NCBI GenBank assembly: GCA_050847315.1
Contig: CP193791.1
Strand: one strand, 5' to 3'
Length of the DNA: 64,000 bases
Source: Cedecea sp000277545
GTDB taxonomy: Bacteria > Pseudomonadota > Gammaproteobacteria > Enterobacterales > Enterobacteriaceae
The notes beneath the pieces were generated by a model, which was not told where the DNA came from, searched no databases, and saw only the letters and a list, made by a program, of their open reading frames with translations. This document shows, piece after piece, positions 1 to 9,362 of the stretch. Every line of letters begins with the position of its first letter. Within the stretch, counting starts at the first letter, position 1. The position numbers were made by a program, and so were the translations under genes.

Positions 1-1
1 C

Positions 2-1396
2 GAACATCTTCCTGTCATTCATATTGTTGGCGCGCCCAATAGCCGCGCCCAGCAGCGCGGTGAACTGCTTCATCACACATTAGGCGACGGGGATTTCCGC
101 CATTTCCTGCGTATTGCCGAAGAAGTTTCCGTGGCACAGGCTTCGCTCACCCCCGCCAATGCCTGCAGCGAAATTGATCGCGTAATTCTTGAAGCGCTCA
201 AGCAGCAGCGCCCCGGTTACCTGTTATTGCCGAGCGATGTGGCGGAGGCGCCAGCAACGCGGCCTTCAAAACGACTAATGGCTCCTGAAACGGTGGCTGA
301 ACCGGCAACGCTGGAAGCGTTTCGTCATTGTGCGCAGGCAAAAATTGCCGAAAGCCGCAGCGTAGCACTGCTGGCCGATTTTCTGGCCCTGCGTTATGGG
401 CAGCAAAAAACGCTCCAGCAGTGGATGGCGAGCACGCCCATCCCTCACGCTTCACTGCTGATGGGGAAAGGGTTGTTCGATGAAAGCCAGCCTGGTTTTC
501 TGGGCACCTACAGCGGGGCGGCCAGTCCGCCGCAGGTGAAGCAGGGGATTGAGAGCGCGGAGCTGGTTATCTGCGTGGGTGTGAAGTTTACCGATACCAT
601 CACCGCCGGTTTCAGCCAGAAGCTAAGTCAGCAGCAGACAATTGAGGTTCAGCCGGAGGCGGTGCGGGTAGGCGAGCGCTGGTTTAGCGGGATCTCGATG
701 GCGCAGGCCATCGCCATTTTGCAGCCGCTGTGTGCTCAACAGGCTGCGTCCTGGCCGGAGGCCACGCAAAGGCCACCGCAGCTTCCCGTTTGCGACAGCG
801 ACCGGCTGGACCAGCACGCTTTCTGGCAAACCCTGCAGGACGCCTTACAGCCCGGCGATATCATTCTGGCCGACCAGGGCACGGCGGCCTTTGGTGCCGC
901 GGCCTTAACGCTGCCCGCAGGTGTGACCTTTATCGTCCAGCCGCTGTGGGGATCGATTGGTTTTACGCTGCCTGCGGCATTTGGCGCGCAAACCGCATGG
1001 CCGAGCAGGCGTGTGCTTCTGCTGATAGGCGACGGCTCCGCCCAGCTGACTATTCAGGAACTGGGCAGCATGCAGCGTGACGGCCAGAAGCCGGTGGTCA
1101 TGGTGCTGAATAACGATGGCTACACGGTTGAGCGCGCGATCCATGGCCCGGAACAGCGCTACAACGACATTGCCGCGTGGGACTGGACCCGCCTGCCGCA
1201 GGCAATGAACGTGGATAGCCTGGCCGAATGCTGGCGTGTCACGGAAACATCACAGCTTGCTGCCGTGCTGGAAAAGCTGGCCAGCCCGGAGAGGCTGGCG
1301 CTGGTGGAAGTGGTGCTGCCTAAGCAGGACATTCCCGAGCTGCTCAGAGCGGTCACCACCTCGCTGGGTAAACGCAACTCGGAAATGGAACATTAA
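2..1396 (+). CDS. ipdC: Indolepyruvate decarboxylase, 3' part (partial)
   Basis: This is the C-terminal 464 residues of a thiamine-diphosphate decarboxylase; the reading frame is open to the window edge, so the start lies outside. IpdC converts indole-3-pyruvate to indole-3-acetaldehyde, the key step of indole-acetic acid synthesis; the family also acts on phenylpyruvate. The C-terminal half carries the ThDP/Mg motif GDGSAQ followed about 25 residues later by NNDGY. The gene is plasmid-free core DNA in Enterobacter and relatives and is usual next to yfeO/glk. Its stop codon directly abuts the stop codon of convergent yfeO. A related phenylpyruvate or pyruvate decarboxylase is the alternative; substrate is inferred from family and locus. 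Confidence 0.85.
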   Translation, partial: EHLPVIHIVGAPNSRAQQRGELLHHTLGDGDFRHFLRIAEEVSVAQASLTPANACSEIDRVILEALKQQRPGYLLLPSDVAEAPATRPSKRLMAPETVAEPATLEAFRHCAQAKIAESRSVALLADFLALRYGQQKTLQQWMASTPIPHASLLMGKGLFDESQPGFLGTYSGAASPPQVKQGIESAELVICVGVKFTDTITAGFSQKLSQQQTIEVQPEAVRVGERWFSGISMAQAIAILQPLCAQQAASWPEATQRPPQLPVCDSDRLDQHAFWQTLQDALQPGDIILADQGTAAFGAAALTLPAGVTFIVQPLWGSIGFTLPAAFGAQTAWPSRRVLLLIGDGSAQLTIQELGSMQRDGQKPVVMVLNNDGYTVERAIHGPEQRYNDIAAWDWTRLPQAMNVDSLAECWRVTETSQLAAVLEKLASPERLALVEVVLPKQDIPELLRAVTTSLGKRNSEMEH

Positions 1397-2629
1397 TTAG
1401 CGGTTTGGCCGCCCGGCCATCATCAACGGTTTACCCGCCAGCAGGAGCCAGGCGGGCAACATCACGATGCACAGCAAGGGCAGGAGTTTGACGTCCGGTA
1501 CCACGGCCATCGCCATAAACAGGCTCAGCCAACCGTCGCGCGTGACCACCAGCACCATGCCAAGGACGGCGCAGGAGAGGGTAATCGCGGCAGGGACCGC
1601 CTCAACGTGCTGGTGCAGCATCATGCCTAACGCCACGCCCACAAACACCGCCGGGAAAATACGACCACCCCGGAAACCGCTGGCGGCAGCGATAATCAGC
1701 GCGGCCAGCTTCACCACGGCAAACAGCAGCAGCGACGACACGGAGAAATCGGCGATAGCCAGCTGCTGCATCTCATCCAGGCCTTTAAACATTGTCACCT
1801 CACCGCCGATTACCCCCAGCAGGCCTAGCAAAAAACCGCCTGCACCGAGTATAAGCACCGGATGTTTGAGCTGGTGCATCAGGCGGTGCAGCCTTGGCAG
1901 ACACCAGACGCCCACCATGCCCATCGCAATGGCGATAGCCGCGACAACCGCCCCGCTGAACAGGTCTTCAATGTGCATTTCGGGGTAGCTGGCAACCGGC
2001 AGTGCAAAGTGCGGCTGAAAGAAAATGCTGGTGGTCAGCGCCCCGGCGGATGCGGCCATTAATGGCGCGAACAGTCTGTCCCACAGCGGGACTTCATTAT
2101 TTCCGCCCAGGGTTTGCGAAAAGATCAGCGCCGCGGCCACCGGCGTGCCGAATAAAGCGCCGACGGTGCCCGCCGCGGCGAGAATAGTCCAGTCAAGCGG
2201 GCTGACCTTCGGCAAAACGCGGGCGCCAAGCGCCACCGCGAGCGCAATATTCACCGCCATAATCGGGTGCTCCGGCCCCAGGCTCACGCCACCGGCAAGG
2301 CCAATCACCAGCGCCATCACCAGGCCAGGAATAGCCATCGTTGGCACGGGCGCCCCGATAAGCGGTTCGGTCGCGGGATCGGGCCCGCCGTGGCCAGGCA
2401 AATAGCGGATAACCAGCCCAACCGCGACGCCGGTCAGGGTCAAAATAAGCAGTATCCAAAACGGGGACTGGGGATCGTACCCGCGCGCCGCTGGCAGCGT
2501 GGCCCACAGATATTCCTGCAGCGCAGCGGCAACCTTCATAACGACAATTAATACCAGGCTGGATAAGACGCCGATAATCAGAGCCGGAATGGAAAGTACC
2601 AGCATGGTTCTGGCTCGCGGATGGAGCAT
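1397..2629 (-). CDS. yfeO: ClC-family ion channel/transporter YfeO
   Basis: A 410-residue polytopic inner-membrane protein of the ClC voltage-gated chloride channel superfamily. Hydrophobic segments run through the whole length. The ClC selectivity regions are recognisable: SLGPEHP at about residues 118-124 where typical ClC proteins have GREGP or GKEGP, and GFRGGRIFPAVFVG near residue 320. The start at 2629 (MLHPRART) matches E. coli YfeO and has AAGGA seven bases upstream; a TTG two codons earlier is not needed. Transport substrate is not established for this family member. It is divergent from glk and convergent with ipdC. Confidence 0.88.
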   Translation of the reverse strand: MLHPRARTMLVLSIPALIIGVLSSLVLIVVMKVAAALQEYLWATLPAARGYDPQSPFWILLILTLTGVAVGLVIRYLPGHGGPDPATEPLIGAPVPTMAIPGLVMALVIGLAGGVSLGPEHPIMAVNIALAVALGARVLPKVSPLDWTILAAAGTVGALFGTPVAAALIFSQTLGGNNEVPLWDRLFAPLMAASAGALTTSIFFQPHFALPVASYPEMHIEDLFSGAVVAAIAIAMGMVGVWCLPRLHRLMHQLKHPVLILGAGGFLLGLLGVIGGEVTMFKGLDEMQQLAIADFSVSSLLLFAVVKLAALIIAAASGFRGGRIFPAVFVGVALGMMLHQHVEAVPAAITLSCAVLGMVLVVTRDGWLSLFMAMAVVPDVKLLPLLCIVMLPAWLLLAGKPLMMAGRPNR

Positions 2630-2831
2630 AGTCAATCCTTACAATAGGAAGTCGCACGGCGCAAAAACGGAAAGTCTTAAGCCGCATTGCAAATAGAGCT
2701 GAAACGGTAAAGCCAGAATGTGACCTGGTTCAACAATCGCGCCGCACCTGGATGATGGTCGTTGTTGTTTCGGCTGGCTAATTTTACAGTGTTGCCAGAA
2801 CTTATTCTGACTTTAGCGGAGCTGTTTGAGA

Positions 2832-3797
2832 ATGACAAAATATGCTTTGGTGGGAGATGTCGGCGGCACCAATGCACGTCTGGCGCTATGCGATTTGAGC
2901 ACGGGTGATATTTCACAGGCAAAGACTTACTCCGGCCTTGATTTTCCAAGCCTGGAAGCGGTGATTCAGCACTACCTCAAAGAACATAACATCAGCGTGC
3001 AGTCAGGTTGCGTGGCGATTGCCTGCCCGATAAACGGGGACTGGGTGGAAATGACCAACCACACCTGGGCATTTTCCACCGCCGAAATGAAGCAAAACCT
3101 GGGCTTCGATCATCTGGAAATTATCAACGACTTTACCGGCGTTTCCATGGCCATCCCGGCGCTGAAAAAAGAGCATCTGATTCAGTTCGGCGGTGGCGAG
3201 CCTGTGGCAGGCAAACCGGTGGTGGTGTACGGTGCGGGCACCGGGCTGGGCGTTTCTCACCTGGTGCACGTCGACAAACGCTGGATCAGCCTGCCGGGCG
3301 AAGGCGGCCACTCAGATTTCGCGGCGAACAGCGAAGAAGAGGGCATTATCCTGGAGCAGCTGCGCAATGAACTTGGGCACGTCTCCAACGAGCGCATTCT
3401 CTCCGGGCCAGGTCTGCTGAATCTCTACCGCGCCATCGTTAAGGCCGATGGCCGTGAGCCGGAAAACTACCAGCCGAAGGACATCACCGAAAAAGCCGTG
3501 GACGATACCTGCACCGACTGCCGCCGCGCGCTGTCGCTGTTCTGCGTGATCCTGGGGCGTTTCGGCGGCAACCTGGCCCTGAACATGAGTACGTTTGGCG
3601 GCGTGTATATCGCCGGCGGTATCGTGCCGCGCTTCCTGGAGTTCTTTAAGGCTTCGGGCTTCCGCGGCGGGTTTGAAGACAAAGGCCGCTTCAAAGCGTT
3701 CGTGAAGGATATTCCCGTTTATCTCATCGTGCACGATCAGCCTGGGCTGCTGGGCGCCGGGGCACACCTGCGTCAGACGCTGGGTCACGTCCTGTAA
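2832..3797 (+). CDS. glk: Glucokinase
   Basis: Cytoplasmic glucokinase, 321 residues as in E. coli, which phosphorylates free glucose at C6 with ATP. The N-terminus shows the phosphate-binding GDVGGTNARL motif of bacterial hexokinases (residues about 7-16), and the glucose-binding region GEGGHSDF is present near residue 158. Start chosen at the ATG giving MTKYALVG; an in-frame TTG two codons earlier would add only two residues. It converges on ypdB with 44 bp between, containing a GC-rich hairpin. In E. coli the fry PTS and ypdC-F genes sit between glk and ypdB; here they are absent. Confidence 0.96.
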   Translation: MTKYALVGDVGGTNARLALCDLSTGDISQAKTYSGLDFPSLEAVIQHYLKEHNISVQSGCVAIACPINGDWVEMTNHTWAFSTAEMKQNLGFDHLEIINDFTGVSMAIPALKKEHLIQFGGGEPVAGKPVVVYGAGTGLGVSHLVHVDKRWISLPGEGGHSDFAANSEEEGIILEQLRNELGHVSNERILSGPGLLNLYRAIVKADGREPENYQPKDITEKAVDDTCTDCRRALSLFCVILGRFGGNLALNMSTFGGVYIAGGIVPRFLEFFKASGFRGGFEDKGRFKAFVKDIPVYLIVHDQPGLLGAGAHLRQTLGHVL

Positions 3798-3803
3798 TAC
3801 CGC

Positions 3804-3828
3804 GCGGGCGCACTGCGATTGCGCCCGC
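3804..3828. terminator. GC-rich hairpin between convergent glk and ypdB
   Basis: Perfect 9-bp stem GCGGGCGCA / TGCGCCCGC with a 7-base loop, 7 bases after the glk stop. Only a weak T run follows (GTTTCCCTT), so termination strength is uncertain; it could serve both converging transcripts. Confidence 0.55.
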
Positions 3829-3841
3829 CAGTTTCCCTTCT

Positions 3842-4573
3842 CTACAGGCGCATTAGCTGCCGGAACTCTTTCACCTTACTGCGGCTCACCGGCACCTGAA
3901 AATCGAGATCTCGCAGGCGAAGAATATAGGTATTGTTAAACCACGGCTCTATTTCACGGATTTTGCTCAGGTTCACCACATAAGAGCGGTGGCAGCGGAA
4001 GAAATGGCTCTCCGGCAGGCGGCTGCAGAATTCGGTGAGGTTCATCGGCATGACGTAAGACTCACGGCGCGTATAGACGAAGGTCATCTTCTCGTGAGCT
4101 TCCGCGTAGTAAATATCGTTGATGTCGGTGACGATAATTCGCTCGTCTTTGATCAGGTTAATCGTCGTGGCGTCGCGGTTTTCATGGCTGGCGGCAGGCT
4201 GAGAGGTTTGCTGCTGATAAGCCACCTCTAGTTTTTGCAGCATGCCAATAATGCGTGACTCCTGATACGGCTTCAGAATGTAGTCAAACGCTTCCAGCTC
4301 AAAAGCTTCCACCGCATGCTCTTTCCAGGCAGTAATAAACACGATGAACGGCCTGTGGGCAAATTTGCTGATGTTCTGCGCCAGCAGCACGCCGTCCAGC
4401 GACGGAATATTGATGTCGAGGAAAATGGCGTCCACTTCATGATGCTGCAAATACTTCAGCACATCCATACCATCGTCGAAAGAGGCGACAATCTCCATGT
4501 CGCTGTGGTTTTTGATAAGCCAGCTCAGCTCCTGCTGCGCCAGAAACTCATCCTCTACGATAATGACCTTCAT
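3842..4573 (-). CDS. ypdB: Response regulator YpdB (PyrR), LytTR family
   Basis: A 243-residue response regulator: receiver domain at residues 1-120 with acidic pocket EDE (7-9), phosphoacceptor Asp53 (FLDINIP) and Lys near 101 (LKPYQ), then a LytTR DNA-binding domain from about 140 (INLIKDERI to the C-terminus). In E. coli YpdB, with sensor YpdA, responds to extracellular pyruvate and activates the transporter gene yhjX; the target is not in this window. The start ATG overlaps the stop of ypdA by 4 bp (ATGA), indicating translational coupling. Confidence 0.94.
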   Translation of the reverse strand: MKVIIVEDEFLAQQELSWLIKNHSDMEIVASFDDGMDVLKYLQHHEVDAIFLDINIPSLDGVLLAQNISKFAHRPFIVFITAWKEHAVEAFELEAFDYILKPYQESRIIGMLQKLEVAYQQQTSQPAASHENRDATTINLIKDERIIVTDINDIYYAEAHEKMTFVYTRRESYVMPMNLTEFCSRLPESHFFRCHRSYVVNLSKIREIEPWFNNTYILRLRDLDFQVPVSRSKVKEFRQLMRL

Positions 4574-6273
4574 GCTTCTCTCCCTTCCAGTGGGCGCGGC
4601 GCGGCGGTGGGGACATAGCGCGGCACGTAAAAGGCGATTTCGGTCCCCGGCTCCAGGCGGCGGATGATCAGCCCTTCGCCGTAGAGCAACTGCACTCGGT
4701 GATGCACGTTCAGCAGGCCAATTTTATTCCCCGGCATTTCGTTATTCTCCACGCGCTCGACCACTTTAGGATCGATCCCGTGGCCGGTATCGCGCACGGC
4801 AATGCGCACCCGGTTGCCGCTCTCTTCAATGCTTATCGTCACCACACCCTTACCTTTACAGGGCTGAATGCCGTGCACAATGGCATTTTCCACCAGAGGC
4901 TGGATAAGCAGGCTGGGAATGCGGCAGTTGACCTCTTCATCAATGTTATAAATCACCGTCAGCTTGTCGCCAAAGCGCGCCTGCTCAATGGCAATGTAAT
5001 CCTTGATTTGATACAGCTCCTTGCGGATATCAATTTGCTCGTCGTCGTTCAGCTCGATGTTATAGCGCAGGTAGCGTGACAGGTTGACGATAAGCTGGCG
5101 GGCAGTGTCCGGGTTCATACGGATTGAGGAGGATATCGCATTCAGCGCATTGAACAGGAAATGCGGGTTTATCTTGCTTTGCAGCGCCCGGAGTTCGGCT
5201 TTGTTGGCCATTTCGCGCAGCTGCTCCGCGCGGGAAACCTCAAGCTGGGTAGAAATAATCTGCGACAGGCCAACCGCCATTTCCTGCAGCGTGGAGGTGA
5301 TCTGGTGGGCATGGCGGTAATAGATTTTCAGGGTGCCGGTCACCACGCCTTTTTCCCACAGCGGGATGATGATTAAGGAGTGAATTTCCGGCGTTCGCCA
5401 GGCTTCGTCATCGTTGCGAATGATGATGCGCCCCTCTTTCAGTGCCTGACGGGTGCGCGGGCTGAAAGCCTGGTCGTTCTCGTGATAGTTATTTTCCCCC
5501 AGCCCGACGTAGGCCAGCACTTTTTCGGTATCGGTAATGGCCACCGCATCCGCATCGATATCGTGGCGAATAATCTGGCAAACCTGGCGTAGCGACTCGC
5601 TGTTAACCTTGCGGAACAGCGGCAGCGTTTTGTTGGCGATATCCAGCGCCAGCTTGGCCTGGCGGGCGGCGCTGGCCTCTTTCTCGCCCTCGACGCTTTG
5701 CACCAGCAGGATAATAAAGCCGATTGACACCGAGCCGAGGATCATCGGCACGCCGATTTTGGACACGATATCAAGGCCCAGCGCGGTGCTTGGCGCCCAG
5801 AGCACCACCAGAATCATGGTCATCGTTTCACAGAGCATGCCGCCGATGATACCGACCCGCCAGTGCTTCTCTTTCGGCACTTTGCGGTTGATCCAGCCGG
5901 ACATTATCCCGGCCAGGATGCTGGTGATAAAGCAGGGGATAGCGGTGATGCCGCCGATATCAATCAGGTAGCGGTGTGTCCCGGCGATAAGCCCGGTAAT
6001 AATCCCCACCCAGGGGCCAAACAGGATCCCGCCGGACATCACCGCGATAATACGCACGTTGACCAGCGAGCCTTCAACCGGCACGCCTGACCAGGTACTG
6101 AACAACGCAAACATTGAGAAAATAGCGGTGACCGCCAGCAGCTCTTTAGGCGTATGGGCGCTTTTGTGCAGCAATTCGCGGAACAGACGAATTCGAATCA
6201 GGAAGAAAAGGCAAATAAGCATCAGCGCCGCGCGATCGAACACCGCCAGCAGCATAGTAAAAATTTCGTGCAC
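4570..6273 (-). CDS. ypdA: Sensor histidine kinase YpdA (PyrS)
   Basis: A 567-residue inner-membrane sensor kinase of the LytS type. The N-terminal 200 residues form a 5TM-LYT domain with repeated hydrophobic helices, followed by a GAF-like region (about 215-345) and a His_kinase domain beginning at the characteristic KINPHFLFNALNAI, whose His is the phosphorylation site, then an HATPase with DTGHGID. Senses pyruvate in E. coli and phosphorylates YpdB. First gene of the ypdAB operon; a REP-like repeat cluster lies just upstream, between it and the DUF1479 gene, so the promoter must lie in or next to that repeat. Confidence 0.94.
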   Translation of the reverse strand: MHEIFTMLLAVFDRAALMLICLFFLIRIRLFRELLHKSAHTPKELLAVTAIFSMFALFSTWSGVPVEGSLVNVRIIAVMSGGILFGPWVGIITGLIAGTHRYLIDIGGITAIPCFITSILAGIMSGWINRKVPKEKHWRVGIIGGMLCETMTMILVVLWAPSTALGLDIVSKIGVPMILGSVSIGFIILLVQSVEGEKEASAARQAKLALDIANKTLPLFRKVNSESLRQVCQIIRHDIDADAVAITDTEKVLAYVGLGENNYHENDQAFSPRTRQALKEGRIIIRNDDEAWRTPEIHSLIIIPLWEKGVVTGTLKIYYRHAHQITSTLQEMAVGLSQIISTQLEVSRAEQLREMANKAELRALQSKINPHFLFNALNAISSSIRMNPDTARQLIVNLSRYLRYNIELNDDEQIDIRKELYQIKDYIAIEQARFGDKLTVIYNIDEEVNCRIPSLLIQPLVENAIVHGIQPCKGKGVVTISIEESGNRVRIAVRDTGHGIDPKVVERVENNEMPGNKIGLLNVHHRVQLLYGEGLIIRRLEPGTEIAFYVPRYVPTAAPRPLEGREA

Positions 6274-6345
6274 GGGTCACTCGCGTGGCTCAGAGGGGAA
6301 GCGTCAATGATAAGGAAATTTGGCGGGGGTTTCCAGTTGAGGACA

Positions 6346-6502
6346 CCCCTCACCCCGACCCTCTCCCCAGGGGGGCGAGGGAGAAAATACCAGATCAGAA
6401 CAGCATGCAGTCTACTCCCTCCCCGCAAAGGGCAGGGAGAAAATAGGTGACGAGGAACATGGTTTATTGCCTCTCCCTTCCAGGGAGAGGGCCTGGGTGA
6501 GG
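6346..6502. repeat. REP-like palindromic repeat, composite copy (A)
   Basis: Two units in inverse orientation: CTCACCCCGACCCTCTCCCC near 6350-6369 and CTCTCCCTTCCAGGGAGAGG at 6471-6490 leading into GGGTGAGG, with a third short hairpin CTCCCTCCCCGCAAAGGGCAG between (about 6415-6436). The same unit recurs at 49427, 54857 and 59733. It separates divergent-side ypdA from the 3' end of the DUF1479 gene. Confidence 0.8.
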
Positions 6503-6506
6503 ATCA

Positions 6507-7748
6507 TTACTTCCCGCCAAGCTGTTCCCGCCCAGCAGGCGTCAAATCCTGCGTGGTCGCACGACCAGCAAAATCCACCTCAAAATCATCGGCGGCGAAA
6601 TCCGGCGGCGTTTTACCCTCAACAAATGCGTCCCACTGGCGCGGCAGATACCCGGCATTCTTCTCGCACCACGGCGCGGCGGCGATGTACATCACGTTGC
6701 TATCGAACTCACCGAGGTGCTCGTTCTCGACGGCATGAATCACATCGCAGTGCCAGAAAACGGTATCGCCCGGCTCCATATCGGGAATTGAGGAAATCCC
6801 AGTCTGTAAAAGGGGATGCCACTCTTTGTTAATGGATAATGCTCTGCCTGGCTTAGCTTCGCACAACGATTCCTCTGGTACATCGTCCTGAAGCGCCCGC
6901 AGCAGGATCCAGGCCATGGCATTCGCCACCGGCAGCAAATTTAGCGTGCCGCCGTGTTTGCGCTGGGGCGTGAGCGCCGTCCAGCCCTGGAAAGTACGGA
7001 ACATCGAACAGACCGCAGGGGACGGGAACTCCCTTACTTCCGTTCTGCCTTCGGCGGCAAACGGATCGTAATCTTTCCAGTTACCGGAAAATACGTGGCG
7101 GTAAACGTGGCGGAAGTTTTCGTCCAGCCAGCGCTCAACCGATCCGCCGTCAACGTGCGGAGAAAGCCCCAGCGAGCTTGAGCGGGGCGGGCGACGGCGA
7201 GTGCGATCCGCGTAAGAAACGACGCGATTTGGATCGAAGTGTTGCCTGCCGTGGCTTTCCGTTTGCCACAGATTATTGAGGAACACCTGCACCGCTTTCA
7301 TACGCTCATGCTGGCGGGCTTCGGTTTGTGGTTTAGACCAGTAAATGCCGTAAATCTGCGGCTTACTGTCGGCAAGCGTGCCGAAATAGTTGTCTTCCGC
7401 CGCATTTTTCAGGCGTTCGACAAAATGATTTCGTGCCAGATAATTGCCGATCTCTTCATTCCAGCCACGAGCTTGTTCCTGCGGGAAAACGCCCCGGATC
7501 GTGCAGCAGCCGCGCTGGCGAATCAGCGCTTTTTGTTGCTCGCTCACGCGGCCCTGAAGAATGTCGTCGGCGTCGAGCTGCGGAACAGGGTTCTCGCCGC
7601 GCGCCATTTCTTCGCGGATCGTTTCGATTTGCTGGCGAATATTGGCTTCAAGTTCGGTAAACGCCGATTGATAGTGGGGCAGATCGCGGCGCAGCTTTTG
7701 TTTTATCTCGCGGATAGCTTTTGGCAGATCGTTAATGTCCAGGTGCAT
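6507..7748 (-). CDS. DUF1479 (YbiU-like) putative 2OG-Fe(II) oxygenase
   Basis: A 413-residue protein of the DUF1479 family, of which E. coli YbiU is the known namesake. It carries what look like the iron ligands of a double-stranded beta-helix oxygenase: SPHVDGGS (His-x-Asp, about residues 197-204) and DVIHAVEN (distal His, about 339-346), followed by a basic/hydrophobic C-terminal strand. The N-terminal 80 residues are charged and helical. Function and substrate are unknown; a phytanoyl-CoA-dioxygenase-like fold is inferred. Divergent from alaC with 241 bp between; its 3' end abuts the repeat cluster. Confidence 0.75.
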   Translation of the reverse strand: MHLDINDLPKAIREIKQKLRRDLPHYQSAFTELEANIRQQIETIREEMARGENPVPQLDADDILQGRVSEQQKALIRQRGCCTIRGVFPQEQARGWNEEIGNYLARNHFVERLKNAAEDNYFGTLADSKPQIYGIYWSKPQTEARQHERMKAVQVFLNNLWQTESHGRQHFDPNRVVSYADRTRRRPPRSSSLGLSPHVDGGSVERWLDENFRHVYRHVFSGNWKDYDPFAAEGRTEVREFPSPAVCSMFRTFQGWTALTPQRKHGGTLNLLPVANAMAWILLRALQDDVPEESLCEAKPGRALSINKEWHPLLQTGISSIPDMEPGDTVFWHCDVIHAVENEHLGEFDSNVMYIAAAPWCEKNAGYLPRQWDAFVEGKTPPDFAADDFEVDFAGRATTQDLTPAGREQLGGK

Positions 7749-7989
7749 AGGTGACGCCCTCTTTTAGAGAATAAGTTACTGAGTTGTTGCTACCTGGTTA
7801 ATGTATGCCTGAATTATTAAATGAAATAGTGATGTGTTTCATTCGAAACTTCCCGTTTTGTGTCGCGGAAAAAATATTTTCATTTCCCCCTCGACAGGCG
7901 ATTTTTATTCAGGCTATTTTCAAAACAGGCCACATCACGTGGCAGCGTCGCTCGGACGGTCCGGGCGCTCACGTTACTCTGAGGAATTT

Positions 7990-9228
7990 ATGGCTGACTC
8001 CAGTCCAAAACGTCGTTTTTCGCGTATCGATCGCTTACCCCCTTACGTTTTTAACATCACTGCCGAGCTGAAAATGGCTGCGCGACGCCGCGGCGAAGAC
8101 ATTATTGATTTCAGCATGGGTAACCCGGACGGGGCGACGCCGCCGCACATCGTCGAGAAACTTTGCACCGTGGCCCAGCGTGAAGACACGCACGGGTATT
8201 CCACTTCGCGAGGCATTCCTCGTCTGCGCCGCGCCATTTCTCGCTGGTACAAAGATCGCTACGACGTGGATATCGACCCGGAAAGCGAAGCCATTGTGAC
8301 CATTGGCTCGAAGGAAGGGCTGGCGCACCTGATGCTGGCGACGCTGGATCACGGGGATACCGTTCTGGTGCCGAACCCAAGCTACCCGATTCATATTTAC
8401 GGGGCGGTGATCGCCGGGGCGCAGGTTCGCTCCGTGCCGCTGGTGGAAGGCGTGGACTTCTTTGCCGAGCTGGAGAGGGCGATTCGCGAAAGTTACCCGA
8501 AACCGAAGATGATGATCCTCGGCTTTCCGTCTAACCCAACCGCCCAGTGCGTGGAGCTGGCGTTTTTCGAGAAGGTTGTTGCCCTGGCGAAGCAGTACGA
8601 CGTGCTGGTGATTCATGATCTGGCCTACGCCGATATTGTCTATGACGGCTGGAAAGCGCCTTCCATTATGGAAGTGCCCGGCGCGCGCGACGTGGCCGTT
8701 GAGTTCTTCACGCTGTCAAAAAGCTACAACATGGCGGGCTGGCGGATCGGCTTTATGGTCGGTAACCAGGAACTGGTCAGCGCGCTGGCGCGCATCAAGA
8801 GCTACCACGATTACGGCACCTTTACGCCGCTGCAGGTGGCGGCGATTGCTGCCCTTGAAGGCGATCAGCAGTGTGTGCGTGATATCGCAGAGCAATACAA
8901 ACGCCGTCGGGACGTACTGGTAAAAGGGTTACATGAAGCGGGCTGGATGGTGGAGTGCCCGAAAGCGTCCATGTACGTCTGGGCAAAAATTCCCGAACAC
9001 TACGCGGCAATGGGTTCGCTGGAGTTCGCCAAAAAGCTGCTGCAGGAAGCGAAAGTCTGCGTTTCACCGGGGATTGGCTTCGGCGACTACGGTGATACTC
9101 ACGTTCGCTTCGCGCTGATTGAAAACCGAGATCGTATCCGTCAGGCCGTGCGCGGTATTAAGGCGATGTTCAGGGCTGACGGGCTGCTGCCACCGCTGCC
9201 GAAAAACGCGGCGGAAAACGCCGAATAA
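7990..9228 (+). CDS. alaC: Glutamate-pyruvate aminotransferase AlaC
   Basis: PLP-dependent class I/II aminotransferase, 412 residues, near-identical in layout to E. coli AlaC (YfdZ), which makes alanine from pyruvate and glutamate. The PLP lysine is in TLSKSYNMAGWR, with the conserved NPTAQ-type substrate/PLP loop (FPSNPTAQ) and the Arg of FALIENR near the C-terminus. Start chosen at the ATG preceded by GAGGAATTT (MADSSPKRRFSRIDRLPP), which matches the E. coli N-terminus; the open frame extends 52 codons further upstream without support. A strong terminator follows. No operator was recognised in the 241-bp upstream gap. Confidence 0.95.
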   Translation: MADSSPKRRFSRIDRLPPYVFNITAELKMAARRRGEDIIDFSMGNPDGATPPHIVEKLCTVAQREDTHGYSTSRGIPRLRRAISRWYKDRYDVDIDPESEAIVTIGSKEGLAHLMLATLDHGDTVLVPNPSYPIHIYGAVIAGAQVRSVPLVEGVDFFAELERAIRESYPKPKMMILGFPSNPTAQCVELAFFEKVVALAKQYDVLVIHDLAYADIVYDGWKAPSIMEVPGARDVAVEFFTLSKSYNMAGWRIGFMVGNQELVSALARIKSYHDYGTFTPLQVAAIAALEGDQQCVRDIAEQYKRRRDVLVKGLHEAGWMVECPKASMYVWAKIPEHYAAMGSLEFAKKLLQEAKVCVSPGIGFGDYGDTHVRFALIENRDRIRQAVRGIKAMFRADGLLPPLPKNAAENAE

Positions 9229-9238
9229 TGAAACGAAA

Positions 9239-9267
9239 ACAGGAGCCCTTTGGCTCCTGTTCTTTTT
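9239..9267 (+). terminator. Intrinsic terminator of alaC
   Basis: Perfect 9-bp stem ACAGGAGCC / GGCTCCTGT with a 4-base loop, followed by TCTTTTT, ten bases after the alaC stop. Confidence 0.9.
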
Positions 9268-9287
9268 GCGCTGCTGTTTGTGAAGGC

Positions 9288-9362
9288 TTATTCAACCATC
9301 AGGAAGAAGGTGCCGGCCCACAACACAACAATCACAGAAATACCCATCAGAAAATATTTCAC
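9288..9362 (-). CDS. ypdK: Small membrane protein YpdK
   Basis: A 24-residue ORF with a GTG start at 9362 encoding MKYFLMGISVIVVLWAGT-FFLMVE, essentially one transmembrane helix. Sequence and location (immediately downstream of and opposite to alaC) match E. coli YpdK, a verified small inner-membrane protein of unknown function. A GGAG sits nine bases before the GTG. Conservation of the hydrophobic core and the MKYF start against the E. coli protein is recalled from memory. No partner gene is apparent. Confidence 0.8.
   Translation of the reverse strand: MKYFLMGISVIVVLWAGTFFLMVE

Noticed and set aside
6346..6502. Repeats considered as a CRISPR array
   Set aside because: Units are inverted palindromes at irregular spacing, without direct repeats, unique spacers or cas genes.
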